Numbered from the stretch's first letter, positions 1 through 9,146 are shown. The stretch: DNA of 64,000 bases from Mediterranea sp. (in: CFB group bacteria) (GCA_031261785.1 JAISIZ010000034.1:62001-126000), one strand, 5' to 3'. Numbers and translations are program-made. The notes: generated by a model not told the origin, from the sequence alone.

Positions 1-27
1 CGAAAAAGGTTCAAACGAATTGGAGCT

Positions 28-1095
28 TTAAATCATGATCTCCCCGCTGCCCACGCAAACGCGGGCCTCCTTGTCATACACCACGCCGAACTGTCCCGGG
101 GCGATGCCTTGCAGCCTGGCGGTGGAGACGAGGCGGAAACCCGCTCCGCCAGGCAGCCGCAGGAGCTTCCCCGGGGTGAACTCGGGCGTGTGGCGTATCT
201 TGAAGGTGACGTCGATCTCCTCCTGCCCGGCAGGCCAAGGGTCGGCGGTGATGAAGTGAAAATCGGCCATGAGGAACTCGTTCCCGTACTGCGTCTCCAC
301 GCCGTATCCGCGCGACACGTAGACGATGTTCTCGTCCACGTCCTTACGGATGACGAACCATGGCCCGCCGCTTAGGCCAAGCCCCTTGCGCTGCCCGATG
401 GTGTGGAACCAGTAGCCGCGGTGCGTGCCCACGCGTCGCCCCGTCTCCAGCTCGACGATGGCACCCTCGCGCTCGCCGAGGAAGCGGCGCACGAAGTCGT
501 TGTAGTCGATCTTGCCGAGGAAGCAGATGCCCTGGCTATCCTTTCGCCTGGCGCTGGGCAGGCCGGCCCGCTCGGCGATGGCGCGCACCTCGTTCTTCAT
601 CAGTCCGCCTATGGGAAACATCAACTTCGACACTTGCAGGTAGTCGAGCTGCGCCAGGAAGTCGGTCTGGTCCTTCACCGGATCCTTGGCGGTGCCCAGC
701 CACACCTGTCCGTCGCGACGCGGCGTGGTGGCGTAGTGTCCCGTGGCGGTGAAGTCGAACTCCTTCCCCACCCGCTCCTCGAAACAGCCAAACTTGATGA
801 GTTTGTTGCACATCACGTCGGGATTGGGCGTCAGGCCACGCCGTATCTTGTCGATGGCGTAGGCCGCCACGTTGTCCCAGTACTCGCGCTGCAGGTCGAT
901 CACTTCCAGCCGAAGCCCGTACTTGCGCGCCGTGGCGGTGGACAGCTCGATGTCCTCTTCGGCCGAGCAGTCGTATTCCTCACCGTCCATGCCTATCTTG
1001 ATGTAGAAGAGCGAAGGGCGATACCCCTGCTCGCGGAGGAGGTGGACGACGACCGAGCTGTCGACCCCTCCCGATAATAATACGGCTATATTCAT
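28..1095 (-). CDS. mnmA: tRNA-specific 2-thiouridylase MnmA
   Basis: Adds the 2-thio group to wobble U34 of Lys, Glu and Gln tRNAs in the cytoplasm: ATP adenylates the base and a cysteine persulfide supplies sulfur. Seen: PP-loop SGGVDSS at residues 8-14, Cys96 in PDVMCNK and Cys191 in SQGICFLG, matching the two catalytic cysteines of the family; 355 residues is a normal length. The frame is open to an ATG at 1122, but a -7 promoter box covers 1120-1127, so that codon would lie upstream of the transcript start; ATG 1095 ([10 protein letters not shown]) is chosen and fits the usual MnmA N-terminus. Bacteroidota often carry more than one MnmA paralogue, so which tRNAs this copy serves is not certain. 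A 41-bp repeat array lies just upstream. Confidence 0.95.
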   Translation of the reverse strand: MNIAVLLSGGVDSSVVVHLLREQGYRPSLFYIKIGMDGEEYDCSAEEDIELSTATARKYGLRLEVIDLQREYWDNVAAYAIDKIRRGLTPNPDVMCNKLIKFGCFEERVGKEFDFTATGHYATTPRRDGQVWLGTAKDPVKDQTDFLAQLDYLQVSKLMFPIGGLMKNEVRAIAERAGLPSARRKDSQGICFLGKIDYNDFVRRFLGEREGAIVELETGRRVGTHRGYWFHTIGQRKGLGLSGGPWFVIRKDVDENIVYVSRGYGVETQYGNEFLMADFHFITADPWPAGQEEIDVTFKIRHTPEFTPGKLLRLPGGAGFRLVSTARLQGIAPGQFGVVYDKEARVCVGSGEIMI

Positions 1096-1119
1096 CTTTC
1101 GATCATTAAAAAACGAGTC

Positions 1120-1127
1120 CAAAGATA
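1120..1127 (-). promoter_or_regulatory. -7 box of the mnmA promoter
   Basis: Minus-strand TATCTTTG fits the Bacteroidota -7 consensus TAnnTTTG exactly. It lies 25 bases before ATG 1095. No clear -33 TTTG is seen; the -33 position would fall inside the 41-bp repeat array. Confidence 0.6.
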
Positions 1128-1131
1128 CGAT

Positions 1132-1267
1132 ATTCGCGTGAATATTGCCCCATCGCGGAACGATGATTACAAAATCGCGTGAATCTCGTCCCGTCGCGGA
1201 ACGATGATTACAAAATCGCGTGAATCTCGTTCCGTCGCGGAACGATGATTACAAAATCGCGTGAATC
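1132..1267. repeat. 41-bp tandem repeat array A
   Basis: TCGCGTGAAT recurs at 1134, 1175, 1216 and 1257, an exact 41-base spacing, giving about 3.3 units. The unit junctions carry an inverted repeat, best seen as GTTCCG-TCG-CGGAAC at 1229-1243 and imperfect in the other units. The array fills the whole gap between the mnmA promoter and the stop codon of cusB. Two other arrays of the same period occur at 21342-21546 and 48102-48359. Confidence 0.9.
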
Positions 1268-2512
1268 TCAGTCCATCATGCTCCGTTTGCCCTCGAGTTG
1301 CGCGCTGGCGTCGACCACGAAAGTTCCCTGGGTCACCACCTCCTCGCCTTCGGTTATCCCCGATAGGACGACATAAGCGTCGCCCAACGACGGCCCGATC
1401 TCCACCTCGCGCATCTCGAACGTAGGCACTTTCGTCTTCGGCCGGCGGACGTAGACGACAGCGCGCTTTCCGGTCCACAGCAAGGCCGACTTGGGGACGA
1501 CGAGACGCTCGGCGCCATCCTTCAGCGGAGCGAGCGCCGTGGCGTTGGCATACATGCCAGGCTTCAACTCTCCACGCGGATTGTCGGCCTCGACGCGCAC
1601 GCTCACCGTCCGCGTGGCGGCGTCGGCCATGGGGTCGATGAAGGCGATGGAGCCTTGGAACACGCGTCCCGGCAGCGCCTGGAGGGTGTACTCCACCCGG
1701 TCGCCCACGGCGAGGAAGGGGAGATCGGCCTCGTAGGCGCTAAAGAGCAGCCAGACGTGCTCGAGGCTGGCCACACTGAAGAGCACGCCACCCCGTTGCA
1801 CGTAGTCGCCCTGGTTCACCATCTTCCGCGTCACGATACCGTCGGTATTGGCCCGCACGTCGATGTAGGGCGACGTGTCGCCCGAGCGTTCCAGCTCGTC
1901 GATCTGCCGGTCGGAGAGCTTCCACAGGCGCAGCTTTTCGCGGGCGGCGGGCAGCAGGGCGGGATTTCCGGCCCGCAGGCGCACGGCCTCGAGCAGCTCC
2001 TGCTGCGCGGTGAGCAGCTCGGGCGAGTAAATGGTGGCGATGGTCTGCCCCTGCCGCACGCTCTGCCCGGTGAAGTCGACCTCCAGGCGCTCTATCCGTC
2101 CGGCGAAGTGCGAGGTTTGCGACCGCGACAGGCGCTCGTCGACCTGCACCGTGCCGTAGAGGCGTATCCGCTTCACGGCCCGCTGGCGGCCCACACGGGT
2201 GGTCTCCACGCGCGCCAGTGCCATGGCCTCGGGTGTGAGGCTGACGGCAGAGCTGTCGGCAGCGGTGGCCTCATGGCTCTCGTCGGCGGGCTTCAGCGGG
2301 ATGAGCGTCATGCCGCATAGGGGACACTTGCCCGGCTTGTCGAGCTTGATTTGCGGGTGCATGGCGCAGGTCCACAATTTCGGCGCTACGGCCGTGGCCG
2401 TACTGTCGTCGGCCCGCTCCCAAGGTCGCCACAGTGCCACCGCGGCGACGAGGAGGGCGACGAGGCAGAGCGTCGCCACTCCAAATGTGATTTGTTTCTT
2501 ATTGGGTTTCAT
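1268..2512 (-). CDS. cusB: CusB-type periplasmic adaptor of a heavy-metal RND efflux system
   Basis: Membrane-fusion protein that links the inner-membrane pump to the outer-membrane channel and hands metal to the pump. Seen: an N-terminal membrane anchor at about residues 9-29; a heavy-metal-binding domain with Cys49-x-Met-His and Cys63-x2-Cys66-Gly-Met; then HlyD-like hairpin and barrel domains ending near residue 400. Length 414 fits the family. It is the last gene of a minus-strand set cusA-cusC-cusB, 33 bases after the channel gene. The CxMHP/CPxCGM domain is typical of copper and silver adaptors, so Cu(I)/Ag(I) is the likely substrate, but cobalt, zinc or cadmium cannot be excluded by sequence alone. 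Confidence 0.9.
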   Translation of the reverse strand: MKPNKKQITFGVATLCLVALLVAAVALWRPWERADDSTATAVAPKLWTCAMHPQIKLDKPGKCPLCGMTLIPLKPADESHEATAADSSAVSLTPEAMALARVETTRVGRQRAVKRIRLYGTVQVDERLSRSQTSHFAGRIERLEVDFTGQSVRQGQTIATIYSPELLTAQQELLEAVRLRAGNPALLPAAREKLRLWKLSDRQIDELERSGDTSPYIDVRANTDGIVTRKMVNQGDYVQRGGVLFSVASLEHVWLLFSAYEADLPFLAVGDRVEYTLQALPGRVFQGSIAFIDPMADAATRTVSVRVEADNPRGELKPGMYANATALAPLKDGAERLVVPKSALLWTGKRAVVYVRRPKTKVPTFEMREVEIGPSLGDAYVVLSGITEGEEVVTQGTFVVDASAQLEGKRSMMD

Positions 2513-2545
2513 TTCGTCCTTATACCTTATTATATATATGCTTGC

Positions 2546-3841
2546 TTACTCTTCCCTTTCCTGCCCGAACGAGGCGAGGCTGCGGATGGTGGCCACCTTC
2601 GTGTTATAGTCGGCCACCGCCTCGGCGGACTTGAGCCGGTAGTCGAGCAACTGGCGCTCCACCTCGATAACGTTCGTGAGGCCCGACGTGCCGGCCTCAA
2701 ACTCACGCAATGCCAGTTCGTAAGCCGATCGGGCCAGGCGGATCTGCTCCTTGTAGAGAGCCATGCGGCGCGCGGCGTCGTCCAGTTCGTGCCTGGCTTC
2801 TACGAGCCGTGCCTCGAGGGCGCTCAGCGTCCCGGCGTACTTGGCCCGGCTGGCTTCGCGCCACAGCAAGCCCTGCCGCCGGGCCGCCTTGTATTTGGCG
2901 CGGTAGATGGGGATGCTGACGGACACCATAGGCATCACCATGTCGCGTCCGTTCATGCCGCCCATGCCCAGCATGGGGTCGTTTGTCTTCTTGTTGAGCA
3001 TGTATTGCAATCCCACGCCCAGCATGGGGTATCCCCGCTTCCGGGCGAGTTTCGTCTTGGCCTCGTCGGCCAGTCGCTCCTCATCGAGCAGTCCCAGGGC
3101 GGGATTCAGGCGTTCGATGCCAGCCCGGGTCGACGCCTCGTCGAACACGTAGGATGTCGCCTCCAGCGAATCGGGCACCTGCACGGCCGTGGCCGCGGGC
3201 CGATTGAGCAAGACGTTGAATTTCGCCTCGGCCACTTCCAGGGCCGAGCGGCTTTCGGCTATGGCGTCGTCGGCCTCGGCCAGCTCCATGCGAACACGCA
3301 GCACGGCCGACATGCCCCCCTTTCCGGCCGTGAACCGGCTGGTGGCCAGCTCCTCGAGGCGAGCGAGCAGCTGGCGGCTTTCCCGGCGCGTGAGCCATCG
3401 CTGCCGCAAGGCGCATAGCTTGTACCACTGCGTGTAGACGGCGAGGTAGAGCGCGTCGCGGCTGGCCCTGAACTTCTCGTAAGCCATCCGTGCCTCGTGC
3501 GTCGCCTCAGCGTGCGCCGCCCCCTTGGTACCAAACCAGGGAAACATCTGCATCAGCTTGAATTGCGCCACTTGCTTGCCGCCCACGATGGCCATGGGAT
3601 CGAGAAAGAATCCCATGTCCAGCGTAGGGTCGGGATAAGCCCCCGCCTGCGGCAGTTGCCGCAAGGCCGCCTGGTAGCCGAGGAAGTCGGCACGCAGCGC
3701 GGGATTGTTCTCGGCCGCCATCCGCAGGTAGGCGTCGAGCGAATCGGCCCGCCGCTCCTGGCAGCGGACAGCGGGCAGCGCTAAGCAAGCCGCCGCACAG
3801 AAACATAGAATCAGCCTATCTCTTCTCCTCATTCTCCACAT
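2546..3841 (-). CDS. TolC-family outer-membrane channel of the metal efflux system
   Basis: Outer-membrane factor that completes the tripartite pump. Seen: signal peptide after a basic start (RRRDRLILCF then a hydrophobic stretch and a cleavage site near AVRC), then long alpha-helical regions rich in Ala, Arg and Glu with the internal duplication typical of OEP/TolC proteins. At 431 residues it has normal size for a CusC-like protein. Its start overlaps the end of cusA by 26 bases, implying translational coupling; an in-frame ATG at 3832 is an alternative start. Function rests on family resemblance and on its place between the pump and the adaptor. Confidence 0.88.
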   Translation of the reverse strand: MWRMRRRDRLILCFCAAACLALPAVRCQERRADSLDAYLRMAAENNPALRADFLGYQAALRQLPQAGAYPDPTLDMGFFLDPMAIVGGKQVAQFKLMQMFPWFGTKGAAHAEATHEARMAYEKFRASRDALYLAVYTQWYKLCALRQRWLTRRESRQLLARLEELATSRFTAGKGGMSAVLRVRMELAEADDAIAESRSALEVAEAKFNVLLNRPAATAVQVPDSLEATSYVFDEASTRAGIERLNPALGLLDEERLADEAKTKLARKRGYPMLGVGLQYMLNKKTNDPMLGMGGMNGRDMVMPMVSVSIPIYRAKYKAARRQGLLWREASRAKYAGTLSALEARLVEARHELDDAARRMALYKEQIRLARSAYELALREFEAGTSGLTNVIEVERQLLDYRLKSAEAVADYNTKVATIRSLASFGQEREE

Positions 3842-6800
3842 CCTCCATATTCTCTATTCCTTCATTCTTCGTTCCTAATTCTTCATTCTTGATTCTCAAT
3901 TCCCTCCACCAGCATTGCAGCACGGGCACCACGAACATGGTCATGGACTGTATGAGCATGCCTCCGAAGGTGGGGATGGCCATCGGCACCATGATGTCGG
4001 CGCCCTTTCCCGTCGAGGTAAGCACGGGCAGCAGGGCGATGAGGGCGGTAGCGGTGGTCATGGCGGCGGGACGCACTCGCTTCAGTCCGGCTTGCGTCAC
4101 GGCCTCGCGAATCTCGTCGGGCGTACGCGGACGCAGCCGGGCGAACGTGTCGTGTATGTAGGTACCCATCAGCACGCCGTCGTTGGTGGCTATGCCGAAA
4201 AGGGCGATGAAGCCCACCCAGACGGCGATGCTCAAGTTGATGGGATGCATCTGGAAGACCTCGCGCAGGTTGGCGCCTCCCACGTCGAAGTTCATGAACC
4301 ACGGCTGCCCGTATAGCCACATCAGGATGAAGCCTCCGGCGAAGGCGACAACGACCCCCGAGAAGTGGATAAGCGAGGCGGTGACGGTGCGGAACCTGAA
4401 GTAAAGGATGAGCAAGATGGCCAACAGACTCAACGGAATCACGAAGAGCAGCCTACGCGCGGCCCGGGCCTGCTGCTCGTAGTTGCCGGCGAAGCGGTAG
4501 GTCACGCCCTTGGGAAGCCTCAGCTCGCCGTTGGACATAGCCGCCCGCAACGCCTTGTCGGCTTCGTGTACCACGTCCACCTCGGCCCGGTCGGGCAACT
4601 TGTCGAAGATGACATATCCCACCAGGAACGTGTTCTCGCTCTGTATCATCTGCGCCCCCCGGGTGTAGCCGATAGTGGCCACCTCGCCCAGCGGGATCTG
4701 CGCCCCGGTGGCCGTGGGCACGATGACACGCGACAAGGCGTCGGGGTCGTCGCGCAGCTCGCGCGGATAGCGCAGCCGCACCGGAAACCGCTCGCGTCCC
4801 TCCACGGTGGTGGTGAGCGGCGTGCCCCCCACGGCGGCGCTTATCACGCCTTGCAGGTCGGACACGGTGATGCCGTAGCGGGCCATGGCCGAGCGGTCCA
4901 GCGCGATCTCTATATAGGGTTCGCCCACCGCCCGGTCGTAGAACACGGTAGAAGCCTCGATGGACGGCACGCGCTTCAGCGCCGCCTCGAGCGCCTTGCC
5001 GGCCCGCTCTATCGAGGGCAGGTCGGGTCCCGATACCTTGATGCCCATCGGGGCGCGCATACCGGTAGAGAGCATCACCTCGCGCGCCTCGATGGGTTGC
5101 AATTTGGGAGCCGACGTCAGTCCGGGCAGTCGGGCCGCTTTCACGATCTCTTGCCAGATGTCGTCGGCGCGCCGTATCCGGGGTCGCCACTGCCGCACCC
5201 GATTCCCGCGGGCGTCAAGTCCGTACTCGGGCCGGTAGTTGATGGTGACCTCGAACATCTGCGCCGGCGCCGGGTCGAGGGCGGAGTTCACCCTGCCCCA
5301 TTTTCCCACGGCGCTCTCCACCTCGGGAATAGCGGAGATGCGGCGATCCAGTTCGCGCACGTAGTCAATGTCCTGCGTGATGCCGCTATGGGGCATGGCC
5401 GTAGGCATCAGCAGGAACGAGCCTTCGTCGAGGCTCGGCATGAACTCCTCGCCGAAACCCCGCCAGGCCCACAGCCCCAACGCCACCGTGACAACAGGCA
5501 CCAGGATGAACTGCCAGCGATGTGCCAGGCACCAACGCAAGAGGCGCTCGTAATGGCGCGTCAGCAGCCACAGCACCCCCAGTATCGCCGCGATGGCCAC
5601 CACCACGAACAGCAGGTTGACGAGGCGTCCGGCATCCTCGCCCAGAGGCATCCACTCGAAAGCGAGGTAGCCCACCAGCGCCAGCGCCACCGCGCCAACC
5701 CTCAGCCAGGCCGGCAGGCGGGGCAGGCGTCCCAGTCCACCCATCAGCCGGGCGCCCGCCCGCCACGAGAAGACGTAGTAGGCGAGCGTAGGCAACATCG
5801 CCACCCCCAGCACGAAGGCCGAAAGCAGGGCGAACGTCTTGGTGTAGGCCAACGGATGGAACAGCTTCCCTTCCTGCGCCTGCAAGGCGAACACGGGTAT
5901 GAAGCTCACGATGGTGGTAAGCATCGCCGTGGAGACCGCCCCCGACACCTCGGCGACGCTCCGGTAGATGAGGTCGGCCAAGGCTTTTCCCCGGCAGGCT
6001 CCCCCACCCTCGCGCTCCAGATGCCGCAAAATGTTCTCCACGAAGATGACGCCCACGTCGACCATCACGCCGATGGCGATGGCTATCCCTGACAAGGCCA
6101 CGATATTGGCCTCCACGTCGAACTGCCGCATCAGGACAAACGTGGCCAGCACGGCGATGGGCAATATGCTGGAGATGACGAGCGACGCGCGCAGGTTGAA
6201 CACCAGCACGATGACCACGATGACGCAGATGAGCACCTCGTGCGAGAGCGCCGTTCCCAGCGTGTCCACCGTCTCGCCAATGAGGCCCGAGCGGTCGTAA
6301 AAGGGCACCACGGTGACCTGCGACACGGTGCCGTCGGCCAGTGTCTTACGCGGCAGTCCCGCCTGCGTCTCCGCGATTTTCGCCTTCACGCCGGCTATCA
6401 CCTGCATGGGGTTCGAACCGTAGCGGGCCACCACCACGCCGCCCACCGCCTCGACACCCTCCTTGTCGAGGCCACCCCGCCGCACGGCCGGGCCGAGCGT
6501 GACGAAAGCCACGTCGCGCAGCTTTACCGGCACGCCTTCGCGCACCGTCACCACGGCCTCTTCGAGGTCGGCCGCGTTCTTGATGTATCCCAGCCCGCGC
6601 ACCAGATATTCCACGCGGTTCATCTCCACGGTCTCGGCGCCAATGTCGAGGTTGCTCTTCCGCACGGCACGCGCCACGTCGTCGACCGACACACCGTAGG
6701 CGCGCATGGCGTCGGGGTTGATCTCCACCTGGTACTCCTTCACGAAGCCGCCCACGCTGGCCACCTCCGACACGCCCTCGGCCGTGGAGAGCGAATACTT

Positions 6801-7346
6801 CACGTAGAAATCCTGGATGGTGCGCAGCTCCTCCGCGCTCCACCCTCCCGCGGGCCGTCCGGTCGAGGGGTCGCGCCCCTCCAGCGTGTACCAATAGATT
6901 TGCCCCAAAGCCGTGGCGTCGGGGCCGAGGCTGGGCTTCACCCCTTGCGGCAGTAGGCCGGCGGGGAGGGAATTCAGCTTCTCGAGGATACGCGAGCGGC
7001 TCCAGTAGAAGTCCACCCCATCGTTGAAGATGACGTAGACAAACGACATGCCGAACATGGAGGTAGCCCGGATGGTCTTCACCCCGGGGATGCCCAGCAG
7101 CGACGTGGTGAGGGGATAGGTAATCTGGTCCTGGATATCTTTGGGCGAGCGCCCGTCCCATTGCGTGGCCACGATCTGCTGGTTGTCGCCAATGTCGGGA
7201 ATGGCGTCCACGGCCACGGGGTCGCGGGGCAACCAAGCGCCTTTCCAGTCGAAAGGCGCGGCCGACAGTCCCCAGACGATGAGGAGAGCCAGCAGCAAGA
7301 GGGTGATCAGTCGGTTGTCGAGGAAATATTTTATGATTCTGTCCAT
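3816..7346 (-). CDS. cusA: CusA-type heavy-metal RND efflux pump
   Basis: Proton-driven inner-membrane pump of the HME-RND class, exporting metal ions from periplasm or cytoplasm through the channel. Seen: N-terminal MDRIIKYFLDNRLITLLLLA transmembrane start, two large periplasmic loops, and the transmembrane-4 motif GIAIAIGVMVDVGVIFVENI whose Asp is the proton-relay residue of HME pumps. At 1176 residues it is longer than E. coli CusA (about 1050). Part of the excess is an extra hydrophobic segment near residues 535-590, and part is a hydrophilic tail after the last membrane helix encoded by AAGAAT-type simple repeats. It leads the cusA-channel-cusB set. No convincing -7 box was found upstream; a long inverted repeat lies at 7384-7503. 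Confidence 0.93.
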   Translation of the reverse strand: MDRIIKYFLDNRLITLLLLALLIVWGLSAAPFDWKGAWLPRDPVAVDAIPDIGDNQQIVATQWDGRSPKDIQDQITYPLTTSLLGIPGVKTIRATSMFGMSFVYVIFNDGVDFYWSRSRILEKLNSLPAGLLPQGVKPSLGPDATALGQIYWYTLEGRDPSTGRPAGGWSAEELRTIQDFYVKYSLSTAEGVSEVASVGGFVKEYQVEINPDAMRAYGVSVDDVARAVRKSNLDIGAETVEMNRVEYLVRGLGYIKNAADLEEAVVTVREGVPVKLRDVAFVTLGPAVRRGGLDKEGVEAVGGVVVARYGSNPMQVIAGVKAKIAETQAGLPRKTLADGTVSQVTVVPFYDRSGLIGETVDTLGTALSHEVLICVIVVIVLVFNLRASLVISSILPIAVLATFVLMRQFDVEANIVALSGIAIAIGVMVDVGVIFVENILRHLEREGGGACRGKALADLIYRSVAEVSGAVSTAMLTTIVSFIPVFALQAQEGKLFHPLAYTKTFALLSAFVLGVAMLPTLAYYVFSWRAGARLMGGLGRLPRLPAWLRVGAVALALVGYLAFEWMPLGEDAGRLVNLLFVVVAIAAILGVLWLLTRHYERLLRWCLAHRWQFILVPVVTVALGLWAWRGFGEEFMPSLDEGSFLLMPTAMPHSGITQDIDYVRELDRRISAIPEVESAVGKWGRVNSALDPAPAQMFEVTINYRPEYGLDARGNRVRQWRPRIRRADDIWQEIVKAARLPGLTSAPKLQPIEAREVMLSTGMRAPMGIKVSGPDLPSIERAGKALEAALKRVPSIEASTVFYDRAVGEPYIEIALDRSAMARYGITVSDLQGVISAAVGGTPLTTTVEGRERFPVRLRYPRELRDDPDALSRVIVPTATGAQIPLGEVATIGYTRGAQMIQSENTFLVGYVIFDKLPDRAEVDVVHEADKALRAAMSNGELRLPKGVTYRFAGNYEQQARAARRLLFVIPLSLLAILLILYFRFRTVTASLIHFSGVVVAFAGGFILMWLYGQPWFMNFDVGGANLREVFQMHPINLSIAVWVGFIALFGIATNDGVLMGTYIHDTFARLRPRTPDEIREAVTQAGLKRVRPAAMTTATALIALLPVLTSTGKGADIMVPMAIPTFGGMLIQSMTMFVVPVLQCWWRELRIKNEELGTKNEGIENMEDVENEEKR
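3836..3905 (-). repeat. AAGAAT/GAATTA simple-repeat tract inside the end of cusA
   Basis: On the minus strand the tract reads as degenerate copies of GAATTGAGAATCAAGAATGA and similar words. It encodes the polar tail of CusA and runs into the overlap with the channel gene. Tracts of the same kind occur at 43348-43505 and 63012-63062. Confidence 0.7.
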
Positions 7347-7383
7347 GCGTGATTAATTTGCGCGTCGTGTCCGTAAGGGTTCA

Positions 7384-7503
7384 CCACAGAGGACACAGAG
7401 TTTCACGGAGTTTTAGTTTATGTCCCGGCTTGTCTTCCGCGGCACGATACGCGGAAATCCGTGCGAGAAACAAGAACTCCGTGAAACTCCGTGTCCTCTG
7501 TGG
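7384..7503. repeat. Long inverted repeat (29-bp arms), CCACAGAGGACACAGAG class
   Basis: Arms at 7384-7412 and 7475-7503 are complementary at 28 of 29 positions, with a 62-base loop. It lies between the 3' end of metY and the 5' end of cusA, both on the minus strand. The arm begins CACCACAGA-xx-ACACAGA like the element at 44435-44528, so the two belong to one dispersed class. Confidence 0.9.
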
Positions 7504-7520
7504 TAGCTCTCTCCGAATCG

Positions 7521-8831
7521 CTAAATGCTGTCCAGCGCCTGCCCGAGGTCGGCGATGATGTCGTCGACGTGCTCGGTGCCTATCGAGAGGCGTATGGTGC
7601 TTTGCTTGATGCCCTGCTCGGCCAGCTCCCGCTCGTTGAGTTGCGAATGGGTGGTGGTGGCCGGGTGGATGACGAGCGACTTCACGTCGGCCACGTTGGC
7701 CAGCAGCGAGAAGATCTTCAGGCTGTCGATCACCTTGTGCGCCTCCTCCTGTCCACCCTTGATCTCAAAAGTGAAGATGGAACCTCCGCCGCAGGGGAAA
7801 TAGCGTTGGTAGAGGGCGTGGTCGGGATGTCCGGGCAGCGAGGGATGGTTCACCACCGCCACCTTGGGATGCTTCGCCAGGAAATCCACCACGCGGAGCG
7901 CGTTGTAGACGTGGCGCTCCACCCTCAGCGAGAGTGTCTCCACCCCTTGCAGCAGCATGAAGGCGTTGAAAGGGCTGATGGCCGCTCCCGTGTCGCGGAG
8001 CAACACCGCGCGGATGCGCACCACATAGGCGGCAGGGCCGGCGGCGTCGACGAAACGTACCCCGTGGTAACTCTGGTCGGGTTCCGCCAGCTGCGGGAAC
8101 TTGCCCGACGCCGTCCAGTCGAATTTCCCCGAATCCACGATGACGCCTCCCAGGCTGGTGCCGTGTCCGCCGATAAACTTGGTGGCCGAGTGCAACACGA
8201 TGTCGGCCCCGTGCTCGATGGGTCGGATGAGGAACGGCGTGCCGAAGGTGTTGTCCACGAGCAACGGTATACCGTGCCGATGGGCGATGGCCGCCACCTC
8301 CTCAATGTCGATGAGGTTGCAGTTGGGGTTGCCGAAAGTCTCGATGAATATCGCTTTGGTGTTCGCGCGGATGGCCTTCTCGAAGTTGCCCGTGTCCGAT
8401 GGGTCGACGAAGGTCGTCTCCACGCCATACGTAGGCAAGGTGTGCGCCAGCAGGTTGTACGTGCCGCCGTAGATGGTCTCGGCCGACACGATGTGGTCGC
8501 CCGCACGGGTGATGTTCTGGAAGGCGTAGGTGATGGCCGCCGCTCCCGACCCTACGGCCAGCGCGGCGACGCCTCCCTCGAGGGCCGCCATGCGCCGTTC
8601 GAAGACCTCCTGGGTGGGGTTCGTGAGCCGTCCGTAGATGTTGCCCGCGTCCTGCAGGCCGAAGCGTGCGGCCGCGTGCGCCGAGTCGTGGAATACGTAC
8701 GAGGTGGTTTGGTAAATGGGTACGGCCCGCGCGTCGGTGACCGGGTCGGCCGTCTCTTGCCCCACGTGGAGTTGCAAGGTCTCGAAGTGCAAATTCTTTT
8801 CTTCCATCTGCTTTACAGTTTTATGGTTCAT
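7521..8831 (-). CDS. metY: O-acetylhomoserine sulfhydrylase (MetY-like, PLP enzyme)
   Basis: PLP-dependent Cys/Met metabolism family enzyme; makes homocysteine from O-acetylhomoserine and sulfide in methionine synthesis. Seen: the N-terminal LHFETLQLHVGQ and VPIYQTTSYVF blocks, an IYGRLTNPT block, ALAVGSGAAA, and SATKFIGGHG whose Lys binds PLP. From ATG 8831 it is 436 residues, typical for MetY and longer than the roughly 390 of cystathionine lyases. An ATG at 8807 (MEEKNLHFE) is an equally plausible start; codons further up to 8930 would lie beyond the -7 box at 8878-8885 and are rejected. It appears to be transcribed alone. Confidence 0.9.
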   Translation of the reverse strand: MNHKTVKQMEEKNLHFETLQLHVGQETADPVTDARAVPIYQTTSYVFHDSAHAAARFGLQDAGNIYGRLTNPTQEVFERRMAALEGGVAALAVGSGAAAITYAFQNITRAGDHIVSAETIYGGTYNLLAHTLPTYGVETTFVDPSDTGNFEKAIRANTKAIFIETFGNPNCNLIDIEEVAAIAHRHGIPLLVDNTFGTPFLIRPIEHGADIVLHSATKFIGGHGTSLGGVIVDSGKFDWTASGKFPQLAEPDQSYHGVRFVDAAGPAAYVVRIRAVLLRDTGAAISPFNAFMLLQGVETLSLRVERHVYNALRVVDFLAKHPKVAVVNHPSLPGHPDHALYQRYFPCGGGSIFTFEIKGGQEEAHKVIDSLKIFSLLANVADVKSLVIHPATTTHSQLNERELAEQGIKQSTIRLSIGTEHVDDIIADLGQALDSI

Positions 8832-8877
8832 AAATATTCTTTCTCTTCTACTAATCGATGTCGATGTTTGAATGCCG

Positions 8878-8885
8878 CGAAGATA
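8878..8885 (-). promoter_or_regulatory. -7 box of the metY promoter (TTCG variant)
   Basis: Minus-strand TATCTTCG, one base from TAnnTTTG, 46 bases before ATG 8831. No clear -33 element. Confidence 0.4.
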
Positions 8886-9026
8886 CGGCAAATCGCAGGA
8901 ACTCGCATCGCCCATAGGCGTCATTTTCATACCACGAATGTGGTAAAAGACGCCTTATCCGCGGGCGTTGTACGAAGTGACATCATTTATGGCTGTTATG
9001 ATACACCGTTTGTCTGGCGAAACACG

Positions 9027-9034
9027 TATCTTTG
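9027..9034 (+). promoter_or_regulatory. -7 box upstream of the 26-residue ORF
   Basis: TATCTTTG, an exact TAnnTTTG match, 31 bases before ATG 9066. A TTTG at 9009-9012 is only 14 bases upstream, short of the usual 19-21, so the -33 element is uncertain. Confidence 0.5.
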
Positions 9035-9065
9035 TCCCAAGAACCAATCAAGAGAGAAAAACGTG

Positions 9066-9146
9066 ATGAAAGCTTGGATATTACTTATCGCCGCCATCCT
9101 TATCGGATTATGGGCGCTCTACTCCTCCTGGGAGCAAGAGGAATGA
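9066..9146 (+). CDS. Possible 26-residue single-pass membrane peptide
   Basis: An ATG-started frame encodes 26 residues: MKAW, then a hydrophobic run of about 16 residues (ILLIAAILIGLWALYS), then an acidic tail ending EQEE. A purine-rich stretch GAGAGAAAAACG precedes the ATG and a consensus -7 box lies 31 bases upstream, the right distance for a short leader. It sits between divergent metY and the addB-like gene. Too short for homology judgement by eye; its basic N-terminus, one membrane span and promoter make it more than a random frame, but expression is not shown. Confidence 0.45.
   Translation: MKAWILLIAAILIGLWALYSSWEQEE

Noticed and set aside
4365-6092. Long plus-strand open frame opposite cusA
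   Set aside because: The same shadow effect; the minus strand carries a clear HME-RND pump with its TM4 motif.
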